Of a DNA stretch of 64,000 nt, positions 34,239-43,724 are shown one piece after another. The stretch spans positions 1-64,000 of the forward strand of contig CAYZXL010000020.1 in the NCBI GenBank assembly GCA_964482435.1, given 5' to 3'. The translations under genes were made by a program, and so were the position numbers. Numbering within the stretch: position 1 is the first letter of the stretch; each line of letters opens with the position of its first letter. The notes beneath the pieces were generated by a model. It did not search any database and had not been told where the DNA came from. It saw nothing but the letters and a program-made list of their open reading frames with translations. This DNA comes from CAYZXL01 sp964482435 (lineage in GTDB: Bacteria; Auribacterota; JABMQX01).

Positions 34239-34368
34239 CTCTCGCAAAGCCGCGAAGGACGCAAAGGAGCAAGCCCCGTGAATTCCTGGGGTCTTAGCGT
34301 CTTGGCGAGAAAAAAGACGGTTGATAGGAGGATTTTCAGGTCTCCGGGTGAGCGCAAGGTCATGACGG
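34239..34368. repeat. ~130-bp dispersed repeat, copy A
   Basis: Matches 40369-40498 over CTCGCAAAGCCGCGAAGGAC, TTAGCGTCTTGGCGAGAAAA, the TTTTCA..GGTCTCCGGGTGA block and GCAAG..ACGACGG. Ends of its first part form terminal inverted repeats: CTCGCAAAGCCGC vs CTCGCCAAGACGC. It looks like a small MITE-like unit. Confidence 0.7.
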
Positions 34369-34523
34369 ACTGCGGTCTCTGCGTTCTCTGCGGTGAATCA
34401 CCCCGTGACTGAGGGATTGCTCCTGAGGTGTTTTTTGCCTTGACACTTCATCCCCTTTGCCGTAAGAATGGAAGAGTGGTTAGAGGTGACGAAAGATGGG
34501 TGTGGCTGCGAATCGGTGGCAGC

Positions 34524-34572
34524 CCCCGCGGAACGCGGGGCGGGATTGACATGGGTATGATGCCCATGCCAC
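34524..34572. repeat. Hairpin pair: CCCCGCG-GAA-CGCGGGG and CATGGGTA-TGA-TGCCCATG
   Basis: The first palindrome (34524-34540) shares a 15-base core with the one in the intI relic. The second (34550-34568), followed by CCAC, is a variant of the CATGGGCA hairpin with a G-T pair; the stem is still intact. Confidence 0.65.
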
Positions 34573-34702
34573 GAAAAAACAGTCGCACCCAAGAAGGCTG
34601 TTCTCTCGGTCATGTCAGCCACCTCTCGGCCGCACAGTCAGGCCAGCGTACCGGTCGAATGCTCCCGAAAGGGGACACCAATTCCGTTTCGGAGGACGGC
34701 AA

Positions 34703-35425
34703 ATGTGCCGGTTGGTCCAGTTGGACACGAATGAGAAACACCGCCGCGGCCTCCGCCTTCCGGCGAAAGCCCCAGACCATGCGCGTGCCTTCACTCTGAT
34801 CGAGTTGATAGTCGTCATCGCCATCATAGCAATCCTCGCGGCAATGTTGTTGCCGGCAATCCAGAAGGCAAAAGAGCGAAGTCGCCGCGCCGTTTGCCTA
34901 TCGAACCTGCGTCAGATTGGCAGCGTTTTGAACATCTACTCCAACGAAAACAACGGGTATCTTCCAATGCATCCGGGGACCGTCGGGCCGTGGCTTTGGG
35001 ACCTTCCGGTGGCCACCCGCGACGCCATCGTTCGAGCCGGCGCCCAAAGGCATATCTTCTACTGTCCTTCCGGCTCGATACAGGACACAGACGAACTGTG
35101 GAGTTTCGGCGGCTACTGCGTTACCGGCTACTTCTGGCTCATGGAAAGGGTGAGCCGGCAGTTCCCACCTCTGCGCGGGAAAAGCTACCAGACGAGAATT
35201 GATGGCGATAACCCGACGAAGACCGAAATCGTTCTCGACTCGGTTATCTCCCAGGGGCGGAATTTCACCGAGGTGTGGGGCGGATGGAACAGACCTCACC
35301 GGACAAGTCATCTGGACGATTATAAGCCCGCCGGCGGGAACATCCTGTTCCTCGACGGCCATGCGAAGTGGCGCAACTTTGAGGAAATGGAAATCCGGCT
35401 CGACCCGCCGGAGCAGTGGTGGTAG
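34703..35425 (+). CDS. Type II pseudopilin-like protein (prepilin signal, H-X9-DG type)
   Basis: A 240-residue exported protein. The prepilin leader KAPDHARAFTLIELIVVIAI, with cleavage before F, and the extended helix IAILAAMLLPAIQKAKERSR identify a class III-type signal. The C-terminal globular part ends in NILFLDGHAKWR, the H-X9-DG motif typical of planctomycete-type pseudopilins. Such proteins are abundant and solitary in PVC genomes, and their exact roles are unknown. GGAGG lies seven bases before ATG 34703. A second member is at 59952-60713. Confidence 0.88.
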   Translation: MCRLVQLDTNEKHRRGLRLPAKAPDHARAFTLIELIVVIAIIAILAAMLLPAIQKAKERSRRAVCLSNLRQIGSVLNIYSNENNGYLPMHPGTVGPWLWDLPVATRDAIVRAGAQRHIFYCPSGSIQDTDELWSFGGYCVTGYFWLMERVSRQFPPLRGKSYQTRIDGDNPTKTEIVLDSVISQGRNFTEVWGGWNRPHRTSHLDDYKPAGGNILFLDGHAKWRNFEEMEIRLDPPEQWW

Positions 35426-35688
35426 AGAAAACACCCAGGCGCTCTTCTTGCCGAGCCTTTGTCGACGGTCAAGCATCCTCTCACTCAACTGCTGCGCTAT
35501 TTCAACGGGGTCGGCCGTGCGTTATACTTGATAAAAAGTTGTTTGTTCCTTTGGCGGCAAGAACCGGCCGTGCAAGACGTGGACAAGCCCCGGAACCTGA
35601 GAGGGTTTCGGACATTTCCAGCGGCGAGACGCCGGTAGCCGAAGCAGAGCTACGCCGGGCGAGGCCGCCAAACGGAAAAGACCTGCAA

Positions 35689-36018
35689 ATGACTGGACGC
35701 ACGGAGATGAAAAACCGTTCGGACAGAAAAAGGGTTGACGAGATTATCCGGATTCTCCGGGAAGAAATGCTGTATTTGCGAGAGCGCTATGGCGTGCGCT
35801 CGCTGGGAGTCTTTGGCTCATATGTGCGGGGCGAGCAGCGACGGCGCAGCGACCTTGATCTGCTGGTCGAGTTCGACGATACGCCTGGCCTGATCAAATT
35901 CATACGGCTGGAGAATGAGCTGAGTGAGTGCCTGGGGACCAAGGTGGACCTTGTCATGAAGGATGCCCTTAAGCCCCGTGTTGGCAAGCGGGCTTTGTCT
36001 GAGGTCGTCCCGATATGA
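35689..36018 (+). CDS. MNT-type nucleotidyltransferase domain protein
   Basis: A ~109-residue protein of the minimal nucleotidyltransferase family. LGVFGSYVRGEQRRRSDLDLLVEF is the GSxxRG...DxD signature; the following D of KVDLVMKDAL completes the triad. Family members usually pair with a HEPN protein as a toxin/antitoxin or nucleotidyl-modifying module. Here the gene is followed by an ATGA overlap starting a 28-codon frame (36015-36101) with no HEPN likeness, so the partner looks missing. The start could also be 35707. Confidence 0.85.
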   Translation: MTGRTEMKNRSDRKRVDEIIRILREEMLYLRERYGVRSLGVFGSYVRGEQRRRSDLDLLVEFDDTPGLIKFIRLENELSECLGTKVDLVMKDALKPRVGKRALSEVVPI

Positions 36019-36146
36019 AACCGAAACGGACAGTCGTCGGCCGGATCCCCGCTGACATGGAAGGGAGCGAGCCGGAACCCGGGACCCGATGGGCGGGCTG
36101 ATGCCGGCGAGCCTAACTCACAAACACAACATAAGGAGAAGAAAGG

Positions 36147-37199
36147 ATGAAACAACTTCGCAGGACGGCCGCGGTCGCAGTTGCCTCAGTAATTCTTATT
36201 GCGTCGTTTTCGGCCCGAGGAGTCGAGCGGTCGGCGACGCCGCGGAACATCATCCTCATCGGCTGGGACGCGTGCCAGAGGAATCATCTCAAAGAGTGCA
36301 TCGCCCGAAACGAGGTCCCCAACCTCATGAAGCTCGCCAGCGAAGGCAAGCTCGTGGCGATTGACATCCTTCGCACGACCGACACTAAAGCGGGCTGGAC
36401 TCAGATTCTCACCGGCTACGAGCCGGAGACAACCGGCGTCTTCAGCAACGGGATTTATCAGCCGATTCCCGTCGGCTATACGGTCTTTGAGCGGTTGGAG
36501 AAATTCTTCGGCCCCGACAACATTGCCACCGTCGCAGTAATCGGCAAAAAGGGGCACGTTGACGCCGACCCGCCGCAGAAAATCCCCATGGAAAAACTCC
36601 TCCAACGCGAGAAGCGCGCGGCAGCGAAGGGCAAGACAAGACCCGCCCGCCCCGAGGGAGGCGGAATTGTTGAGGAGGGTGGCAAACAATACTGGGTCGT
36701 CCCGGGCAAGCCTTACGCCAACACGAAAGACCACATTGACGTTTTCATCAACGGGCTGATTCAGAACGAGAAGGTTCTTGCGACCGCCATCGAGCACCTG
36801 GAGAAGTGTAAGGACAAGCGGTTCTTCTTTTTCATCCACTTTGCCGAGCCGGACCACCTCGGGCACGCCAACGGCGAGAATTCCAAAGAATACACTGGCG
36901 GCATCATCTCCGATGACGAATGCACCGGGAAGATTGTTGCGAAGTTGAAGGAACTCGGCCTCTACGACAAGACCCTCGTTTACATCACCGCCGACCACGG
37001 CTTCGACGAGGGACTGAAGAGCCACAGGGATGCCCCGTACGTCTTCCTGGCGACGAACGACCCGACGGTCGTCCGACGCGGCCTCCGCCAGGACATCACG
37101 CCGACGATTCTGAAGCGCTTCGGGCTGGATTTGAGGAAGATTGATCCGCCCCTCGACGGCCATCCGCTCACCGAGCCTTACACTCCGCCCATCTGGTGA
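36147..37199 (+). CDS. Exported alkaline phosphatase-superfamily phosphodiesterase-like protein
   Basis: A 350-residue exported protein. A signal peptide (1-26) is followed by the phosphatase core: NIILIGWDACQRNHLK (first metal strand with D), TTDTKAGWTQILTG (presumed Thr nucleophile), HFAEPDHLGHANG and ITADHGFDEG (D, H metal ligands), with a final histidine in GHPL. These features fit type I phosphodiesterases / nucleotide pyrophosphatases. A sulfatase role is less likely as the CxPxR motif is missing. AAGGAGAAG precedes the ATG. Confidence 0.85.
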   Translation: MKQLRRTAAVAVASVILIASFSARGVERSATPRNIILIGWDACQRNHLKECIARNEVPNLMKLASEGKLVAIDILRTTDTKAGWTQILTGYEPETTGVFSNGIYQPIPVGYTVFERLEKFFGPDNIATVAVIGKKGHVDADPPQKIPMEKLLQREKRAAAKGKTRPARPEGGGIVEEGGKQYWVVPGKPYANTKDHIDVFINGLIQNEKVLATAIEHLEKCKDKRFFFFIHFAEPDHLGHANGENSKEYTGGIISDDECTGKIVAKLKELGLYDKTLVYITADHGFDEGLKSHRDAPYVFLATNDPTVVRRGLRQDITPTILKRFGLDLRKIDPPLDGHPLTEPYTPPIW

Positions 37200-37924
37200 C
37201 GGGCCGCGCAGCGCGCGGTTGGGCACGGTCTTGGCGGGTCGGTGGGACCCTGGGGGTGACGGTGGCCCCCGGCTTCGGGCATACGCACTCGAGGACGATG
37301 TCCAGAGCTTCCCTCGGCGCGACCAACCGAGTCTCCTTTCCAATCACGGGAAGCCAGGACGTTTCCATCCTGACCCTATCGCCCGGAGACCATCGCACAA
37401 AGTTCCAGGCTCACGGGGTCGGAGGCCCTTTGCTAACCTTCGCTCCTGCATCAGTCTGAATCCTGCCCCGCCCCTTGTCAAGCCAGTTCGCCGGAGTGTT
37501 CCCGCATCCCCTGCGGGACGACGAGTGTGCAGGATCGCGACCGCAACGGTTGCCCGGTTGCCAACGTCCGGGGCACGGACACGGGGTCGGGTACACATGT
37601 GGAGATCTGAGGGGTCGGCGGGCATGTCCTTGCTGGCGTGCTGAATATGTGATTTCCAGACATCCTTTGCGGCCTGGCGAGGCCCCTCTCCATCTCGCCG
37701 ACCCGGGCCGCGCGCTTGGGCGACAGGGCGGAGTTGCCGCGCTGGGGGTGCACCCCGAGGTCATCGCCCCCTGGTGCAGACAGGGATCAGGTGCACTCCT
37801 CAGCCGCACCAAGACGGAACGCCCGGCAGAGGTCGCACTGCAGAGCCTTTAAGGCCCAAACTCACCGCGGGGGAGCCGCGCGCGGCTGCGGGCTTGGCTG
37901 GGCTGCAGCTGCCTCGAGCCAGGT
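37200..37924. other. GC-rich non-coding or decayed region
   Basis: A 725-base gap holds several overlapping frames on both strands but no motif or ribosome binding site. A 7-bp hairpin TCCCGCA/TGCGGGA (37500-37518) of the dispersed palindrome family is present. It may be a decayed gene. Confidence 0.45.
37500..37518. repeat. 19-base palindrome of the TCCCGCN family
   Basis: TCCCGCA and TGCGGGA are perfect 7-bp arms around TCCCC. Confidence 0.55.
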
Positions 37925-39148
37925 TCATTCAACCTTCCTGATTTCGAGACGCTTTATCGAGGAAGAGGGAATTGTCAGAATAATACCGTATTCGTCCGAT
38001 GATTTGAAGGCTCCGGAGATAACTCCTTCCCCTCTGATCTTCTCTCCATTCATAAGCAGTATCTCTAATTCCTTCCCGGATGTCGTCTTCGCGGCGCTAA
38101 TGAGCTGTATCTTATCAAGGGGCAAATCAACCTTACCTTCCCCAATTTTCACAGCTACCGCCGCGCTGACAAATTCACTCAGCTTCCATTCCTTGCCATC
38201 CCAGGTGGTGCACACCCCCTTTACTATTGCTTTTCCTTCCTTGGGCTTTTCCTTACGCCCCAGGTCTGATGCGAAATCTCGCATTGATACAAGTCCATGG
38301 CCGAGGGACCGGTTGATGTGGAGCCGCCAGGACCCGATCCAGTTCCGACCCTCAATCCGCAATTCGTCCACTCCATAGCCGATGGTTTTCCCCTTGAGTT
38401 CAAGGTCCCTGTCAGCCCCGGGCGGACGGTAAACAACATCAACGATCAGGGGTTTGTTAGCATGATCGACGAAATCAATCCTGCGAAGGAAACTCATCGG
38501 GATGTCAGCTTCATAATCGTCCACGACCAGGGGAAACAAATCCCGCCGCCCGCCGGAGAATAGCCCATAGTAGACGGCGCTTTCATGCAGGTCTATGGTC
38601 GTGATATCAGCCAGGTCAAGCTCTCCTCCCGAGCTTAACTTCATCCGGGCGCATAAACCCCCACTTGTCCAAGTCATTGAGGTCTTAGCGGCGTTGCGAA
38701 CGGCCAGGTCTTTTATCTTTTGGCAAGGTATCGAAAACGGAACGGACGCGAGCCCAGAAATCGTGGCCGCTCCTGAAAGGGTGCCCCCTATATCACCAGC
38801 CAACACTTCCAGACCGTTGATGAATTTTACCGTCCAACGTCTGGAATCAGGCTCCGCAAGGCGAACGGACTCTACCGTCGTAAACTTTGAACTTACGTTG
38901 GCCCAATTCTGCCAGGTATTCTCTCCCCTCTTGTAGAAAAGAGTTATTTCAAGGTTGCTTTGGGGATCAATAGACGAGAGGCTCACTCTGTTACCCCCCA
39001 AATCAGTCAACTCAGCTCCTATTCCCTCCCCCTCGCCAACGGAATGCGCTGCTTGCGCCCAAAAAAACAGAGCGGACACCAGGATGCGAACGGGTTTTGA
39101 GACAGACCTTTTCGCACTGAGAGTTTCGCTGGCCACACATGTCCTCAT
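37925..39148 (-). CDS. Exported protein of unknown function
   Basis: A 407-residue exported protein. A hydrophobic segment at residues ~19-35 (PVRILVSALFFWAQAA) is the leader. The body is beta-rich: VSLSSIDPQSNLEITLFYKRG, VKFINGLEVLAGDIGG and LHESAVYYGLFSGGRRDLFP. LIVDVVYRPPGADRDLELKG and a repeat-like KIQLISAAKTTSGKELEI near the end suggest duplicated small beta domains. I recognise no family. GGGAGGACTG precedes the ATG at 39148. Confidence 0.62.
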   Translation of the reverse strand: MRTCVASETLSAKRSVSKPVRILVSALFFWAQAAHSVGEGEGIGAELTDLGGNRVSLSSIDPQSNLEITLFYKRGENTWQNWANVSSKFTTVESVRLAEPDSRRWTVKFINGLEVLAGDIGGTLSGAATISGLASVPFSIPCQKIKDLAVRNAAKTSMTWTSGGLCARMKLSSGGELDLADITTIDLHESAVYYGLFSGGRRDLFPLVVDDYEADIPMSFLRRIDFVDHANKPLIVDVVYRPPGADRDLELKGKTIGYGVDELRIEGRNWIGSWRLHINRSLGHGLVSMRDFASDLGRKEKPKEGKAIVKGVCTTWDGKEWKLSEFVSAAVAVKIGEGKVDLPLDKIQLISAAKTTSGKELEILLMNGEKIRGEGVISGAFKSSDEYGIILTIPSSSIKRLEIRKVE

Positions 39149-39383
39149 CGCAGTCCTCCCGCACTGGCGTTGGAACCGACTCTCCGCCTGCAAGTGAAGG
39201 TCAACAACCACCATGCAGCCTGCATAAAGCGGTAAGGGCAGGCTGTTTGTCTGCGGATGAGAACTCTCGCGACACTGAGCCACATCCGCGTAAGCTCCGT
39301 CCGGTCAGAGTGCTGGCGGTACCCGGCCCCCCCATGCTTCCCATTTTGGCTCACTTTTGCTCATCACTTCGATAACATACCTT

Positions 39384-39411
39384 ATTCTATCGCACGGTTG
39401 GGGCGTGTCAA
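39384..39411 (-). promoter_or_regulatory. Sigma-70-type promoter of the 37925-39148 gene
   Basis: Minus strand TTGACA, 16 bases, TAGAAT. It lies ~235 bases upstream of the start codon, so the transcript has a long leader. Confidence 0.6.
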
Positions 39412-39689
39412 GCCAATTTCTCCTGAAGAACTGCGCGTTAAACGCCGCCCGCTACGTTTCCTATCGCAGTCAATGCACCTCCTTGCGTGTTCGCGCCTCT
39501 GGCCGTCCGGCGCGTCAACCGTCTATACGCGCACCACGCCGGGATTCCCGACGCACGCTCGGTACCCGGGCGCGGGCACGCTTTGCCAGAACTCTCTTGG
39601 ACGCGGTTTCTCTCCCCAGGGCGCCGAGGCGCGTCCTTATCTGATCCGCAGTCATCTTCGCGTCTTTGAGCCTTCGGGGTTTATCTCTT
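39412..39689. other. Gap without a gene
   Basis: No gene was recognised between the promoter and the mocA-like gene end. Confidence 0.45.
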
Positions 39690-40286
39690 CTATGTATTCT
39701 CGTCGAACGAGACGAGCTCGCGTCGGTAGTCCTCGGGAGAGTCTATATCCGAAAGCACTGCGGGACTTGATACGTTCAACTCGAAGATGTCGTCTGCGTG
39801 AGCGTGGAGAAGACCACGAAGTCCTGTATCATCGAAGGAGGACATAATCTCATCGCGATACTGCATTGAGAGTATTACGGGATGCCCGCGTTTGCCGCGG
39901 TAAACCGGGACGAGAATCCCTTTGTGGGTGGTGCTGAAGGATTGAACCATGTGGCTGACCAGCTCGGAGGTAATCGCGGGCTGGTCACCAAGTGCTACTA
40001 AAACCTTCTCACACCATTGCGGGAGGACTTGAAGTCCGCAGCGAACAGAAGAGAGCATACCGAGCTTGTAATCGGGATTGGTAACAATGGTCACCCGGCG
40101 GAGGGATAGCTCGTCGGCTATTCTGCTCCCTTCGTGGCCCACCACGACGTAAACCGCGCCGATGTTGGAGTGGAGGAGTTCATCAACGACATGGGCGATA
40201 AGGGTTTTGCCGCCGAAAGGCAGGAGCAGTTTCTGGGACCCCATTCGGCGGGACTCGCCCGCGGCGAGAACGATTGCACAAATCAT
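39690..40286 (-). CDS. Molybdenum cofactor cytidylyltransferase-like protein (MocA/MobA-type NTP transferase)
   Basis: A 198-residue nucleotidyltransferase. CAIVLAAGESRRMGSQKLLL is the NTP_transf_3 signature; VLVALGDQPAITSELV holds the metal-binding D and the Q of GDQP, a mark of the CTP-using MocA type; GKRGHPVIL follows. MocA converts molybdopterin to its cytosine dinucleotide form, used by the CODH/isoquinoline-oxidoreductase class, matching the molybdenum hydroxylase operon it belongs to. The last gene of that operon. Confidence 0.88.
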   Translation of the reverse strand: MICAIVLAAGESRRMGSQKLLLPFGGKTLIAHVVDELLHSNIGAVYVVVGHEGSRIADELSLRRVTIVTNPDYKLGMLSSVRCGLQVLPQWCEKVLVALGDQPAITSELVSHMVQSFSTTHKGILVPVYRGKRGHPVILSMQYRDEIMSSFDDTGLRGLLHAHADDIFELNVSSPAVLSDIDSPEDYRRELVSFDENT

Positions 40287-40368
40287 CGCTGCACCATGTC
40301 GCCCGGCGTCCTGCATCCGCTGCCCTGAAAATTGGCGCTACCCCATCCAGTTACAAGGGGAATGGTCT

Positions 40369-40498
40369 CTCGCAAAGCCGCGAAGGACGCAAAGCAGTAC
40401 GGCCTACGAATTCTTGGCGCGTTAGCGTCTTGGCGAGAAAAAACGGGCCGTATGGGGGCATTTTCATGGTCTCCGGGTGAACGCAAGTTCACGACGGG
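40369..40498. repeat. ~130-bp dispersed repeat, copy B
   Basis: Homologous to 34239-34368. Its far end reaches into the last codons of the xdhC gene and supplies its stop codon region. Confidence 0.7.
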
Positions 40499-41553
40499 CC
40501 GTCCTTCCTTCGGACGGCTATCAACTGGGCGGTGATGCTCGTCGCGATTTCCGGTACCGTCACGGCGCCGATGTCAAGCCCGATGGGTGCGAAGACGCGG
40601 TTAAACTCCTCTTCTGTGGCGACGCCGGTTTCAATGAAGTCCCTGCGCATCAGGGCGACCTTGCGCTTGCTGCCAATCATGCCGATGTACGCGGCAGGGG
40701 AATGGATACAGGCCTTGAGGGCCTCCGCGTCATGTTTGTGCGCGCGAGTGACCACCACAATGTAGGTCTCTTTGTTGACGGGAAAATCCGCGACCTCTTT
40801 TGGAATGTCACCGCAGAGGGTTGTTACACCGTCCGGGAAGAGGGCCGGGCTCGCGAATTCGGGCCGGTCATCTATAACCGTGACGTCAAACCCGATGAGG
40901 GTTGCCTGGAGCGCCAGTGCTTGCCCTATGTGCCCAGCACCCACAATCAACAGGAGAGGTCTGGGAATCACTGGCTCGACAAACACTTCCAGGCGCGCGG
41001 CCGGACTCTCTGAGTCTTCAACAAAAAACTGTGGCGTCTCGCGCGCCAGACACGAGCGGATGGCCTCCGTTCCCGGGAAGGCCGCGTCCGACGGGATTGT
41101 GTCTTCAGGAAACCACTGCGCCGCCACCTCTGGTTCCGCAGCGGTGCGTATCATGGTGAGCAAAACACCGCGCTCGCGCCTCTGAAGGGCTTCGGCTGCC
41201 CGGGCATACGACACACGATTCTCTGCGGCTGTCGGGTCAATGAGGATTCGCATGGTCCCTCCGCAGATAGGGGCGTCATCAGTCGTCGCGGCGCCTTCCA
41301 GATAGAAATCAAAGACCACCGGGCGTTTCGATTTACATGCTTCTATGGCGCGGCGCTGACACTGCTCCTCGACCTGTCCCCCGCCGACGGTGCCCCAGAT
41401 ATTGCCATCTTCGTCAATGACGGCCTTCACGCCAGCCTTGCCTGGGGTGGAACCCTCCGCCTTTAGGACCAGGGCCACTGCGAAGCAACGGCCTTCCTCG
41501 GCGAATTCCACAACCTTTCGATGAATGTCTATCGGTCCGTGATCTCTGTGCAT
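40489..41553 (-). CDS. xdhC: XdhC/CoxI family molybdenum cofactor insertion protein
   Basis: A 354-residue maturation factor that carries or sulfurates the molybdenum cofactor for hydroxylases. The N-terminal XdhC_CoxI domain has FAVALVLKAEGSTPGKAG and GTVGGGQVEEQCQRRAIEA; the mid-part PICGGTMRILID follows; the C-terminal Rossmann domain is LLIVGAGHIGQALALQATL and IGMIGSKRKVALMR. It is 10 bases after the large subunit gene, so co-transcribed and coupled. Its start at 41553 has a weak ribosome site. Its 3' end overlaps the dispersed repeat. Confidence 0.93.
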   Translation of the reverse strand: MHRDHGPIDIHRKVVEFAEEGRCFAVALVLKAEGSTPGKAGVKAVIDEDGNIWGTVGGGQVEEQCQRRAIEACKSKRPVVFDFYLEGAATTDDAPICGGTMRILIDPTAAENRVSYARAAEALQRRERGVLLTMIRTAAEPEVAAQWFPEDTIPSDAAFPGTEAIRSCLARETPQFFVEDSESPAARLEVFVEPVIPRPLLLIVGAGHIGQALALQATLIGFDVTVIDDRPEFASPALFPDGVTTLCGDIPKEVADFPVNKETYIVVVTRAHKHDAEALKACIHSPAAYIGMIGSKRKVALMRRDFIETGVATEEEFNRVFAPIGLDIGAVTVPEIATSITAQLIAVRRKDGPS

Positions 41554-41563
41554 TCCGAAGAGC

Positions 41564-43723
41564 TCAGCGCTTCGTCAATCCTTCCTTGATTCTCTCGGGA
41601 GTCATCGGCAGTTGGAAGAGTCTTATACCGATGGCATCGTAAATAGCATTGGCAACCACACCGCCCATCGTGATGATGGCTGGTTCGCCTCCTCCTTGTG
41701 CAGGAGACTCCTTGTCATCAATTATCACCGTTTCGATTTTCGGGAGCCATGAAAAATGAGGAATTTCGTAGGTATCAAAATTCAGGTCGAGAATCTCTCC
41801 GCGTTTGAAACGAATACCCTCCTTCAAGGCGTATCCCAGTCCCATCGTGATGCAGCCTTCCATCTGAATTGTTGCTCCTTCGGGATTGACGGACAAACCC
41901 ATATCTTGCGCACAGACAACACGCTTGACCTGAACATGGCCGCTCTTTTTCTCCACTTCGACTTCTGCAATGGTACTCACATAGGTGCCTGAGTCAATTC
42001 CACATGCGATCCCACATCCTCGACCGCTCGGCGCCTTGGCGGGTACCCATCCAAACTTGTCAGCAGCGGTTTTCAGGACTCTTATCATTTTGTTATCGCG
42101 GAGGTTCGTCAGCCGAAACTCCAGGGGGTCAATTCCCGCCTTCGCAGCCATAACGTCAATTTGTGATTCTCTGGCGAACGTGTTTGTATTGTTCCCTGGC
42201 GCGCGCCAGGGGCCCGTGGCAAAGGGATGGGCACCGGAACCGCCCCAGCCCGCCCCGTGGGCAACGGTGCTGTGGTCCGGAATGTCGTAGAGGTGCTCGG
42301 CCCCTCGTGAGCCGGCGAAATACACATGGTAATCCCAGAAACTTATCCGACCTTCATCTGTTATGCCCGACCTTATTTTGACTATCGCCGCTGGTCGGAA
42401 AGTGTCGTTGAAAAACTCCTCCTTTCTACTCCAGGCAACCTGCACCGGCTTTCCGGTTAATTTTGCCAGACGAGCCGCCTCCACAATTTGCAGATTGTTC
42501 GTCTTGCCACCAAATCCTCCGCCCACAAAAGGGGTGATGATTCGGACTTTCTCCGGAGGAAAGCCAAGCACCCTGGCAACCTCGTCTTTCGCGGGGAAAG
42601 GTGTTTGAGTGGAAGCCCATACGGTCGCTTTATCTCCTTCAATCTTGACAACGGCGGTATGAGTTTCTATTGGAGCATGGGACACATAATCGTTTAGATA
42701 CGTTTCTTCAAAACTCGTCTGCGCGCGCTTTTCTCCACTTTGGACATTGCCACCTTGAGATACGACACTACCTTCAGGCGCGGCTTTCAGCAAATGGTCG
42801 AAAATACTCTTCTCGTCCACCTCTGATGTGGGCGGGCTGAACTTGGCCTTTATTTTTGACAATGCTTCTTCAGCCACATCCGGATATTTGTGCAACACGG
42901 CTATGAAGTCGCCGTCTCGGACGACTTGCACATCTTTCATCTTCTCGACTTCGCTTAGGTCAACCTCGAGCAACTTGCCGCCGTGAGCCGGCGGCCTCAG
43001 GACTTTTGCATACAGCATGTCTGGAAGCCGAATATCTCCGGCGTATTTTGCCTTACCGGTGACTTTTTCCAACGCATCAGCTCGCGTAAAGGGCTTGCCA
43101 ATTATCCTGAATTCCGATGGTTTTTTTACCGGTACTTTCCCCGAAGCGTGCCGCTGAATTGTTTTCCCTTTGGCCAATTCAGCATAAGTAACACGTTGTT
43201 GAGCATTTGATTTCTTGAATATGGTCCCATTTTCGGCCGTCAGTTGATTTATGGGTGTTTTGAGGTGTTCTGAGGCCAACTCCAATAGAACCTGTCTAGC
43301 CTCGGCGCCGGCAGCCCTGAGTGGGGGACCAAAGAAGCGCGTCGTCATGGAACCAAACGTACCCATATCCCAGGGACAGAGGTCCGTGTCCCCCATTACC
43401 ATATCAACGGACTCCCGAGAGACATCCAATTCATCCGCTAACATCTGTGCGAGCGAGGTAATGGGTCCCTGTCCCAGCTCCACTTTACCTGTAAAGCAGG
43501 TGACTCTTCCATCCTCTCCGATCCTGAGAAATGCGTTAAAATCCGTCGGCAGACCTCTACCGGGTCCTCTGCCTCGCCTCTCTTGCGCCAAAACGGCCGA
43601 CTCTCCAAGCGTAAAAAGGATGAATATACCTCGACCTGCGAGTTTGAAAAACTCTCTGCGGTCCAGCCGAAAACCAGTTTTTATATCTGTGAAATCGAGC
43701 TGCAAGTATTTATCCTTTTCCAT
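41564..43723 (-). CDS. Molybdopterin-binding subunit of a xanthine dehydrogenase/isoquinoline oxidoreductase-type hydroxylase
   Basis: A 719-residue Tat-exported catalytic subunit. Leader: DRREFFKLAGRGIFILF (twin Arg). Molybdopterin-binding signatures follow: GKVELGQGPITSLAQMLADE, FVGGGFGGKTNNLQIVEA, GPWRAPGNNTNTFARES and the catalytic Glu in AQGGGEPAIITMGG. Such enzymes hydroxylate N-heterocycles or aldehydes, passing electrons to the small iron-sulfur subunit. There is no heme motif (CxxCH). It starts one base after the small subunit gene stop. The paralog at 48846-51020 is clearly different. Confidence 0.93.
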   Translation of the reverse strand: MEKDKYLQLDFTDIKTGFRLDRREFFKLAGRGIFILFTLGESAVLAQERRGRGPGRGLPTDFNAFLRIGEDGRVTCFTGKVELGQGPITSLAQMLADELDVSRESVDMVMGDTDLCPWDMGTFGSMTTRFFGPPLRAAGAEARQVLLELASEHLKTPINQLTAENGTIFKKSNAQQRVTYAELAKGKTIQRHASGKVPVKKPSEFRIIGKPFTRADALEKVTGKAKYAGDIRLPDMLYAKVLRPPAHGGKLLEVDLSEVEKMKDVQVVRDGDFIAVLHKYPDVAEEALSKIKAKFSPPTSEVDEKSIFDHLLKAAPEGSVVSQGGNVQSGEKRAQTSFEETYLNDYVSHAPIETHTAVVKIEGDKATVWASTQTPFPAKDEVARVLGFPPEKVRIITPFVGGGFGGKTNNLQIVEAARLAKLTGKPVQVAWSRKEEFFNDTFRPAAIVKIRSGITDEGRISFWDYHVYFAGSRGAEHLYDIPDHSTVAHGAGWGGSGAHPFATGPWRAPGNNTNTFARESQIDVMAAKAGIDPLEFRLTNLRDNKMIRVLKTAADKFGWVPAKAPSGRGCGIACGIDSGTYVSTIAEVEVEKKSGHVQVKRVVCAQDMGLSVNPEGATIQMEGCITMGLGYALKEGIRFKRGEILDLNFDTYEIPHFSWLPKIETVIIDDKESPAQGGGEPAIITMGGVVANAIYDAIGIRLFQLPMTPERIKEGLTKR

Positions 43724-43724
43724 G

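Noticed and set aside
37716..38378. A 220-codon plus-strand frame
   Set aside because: Mostly antisense to the 37925-39148 gene and without a ribosome site.
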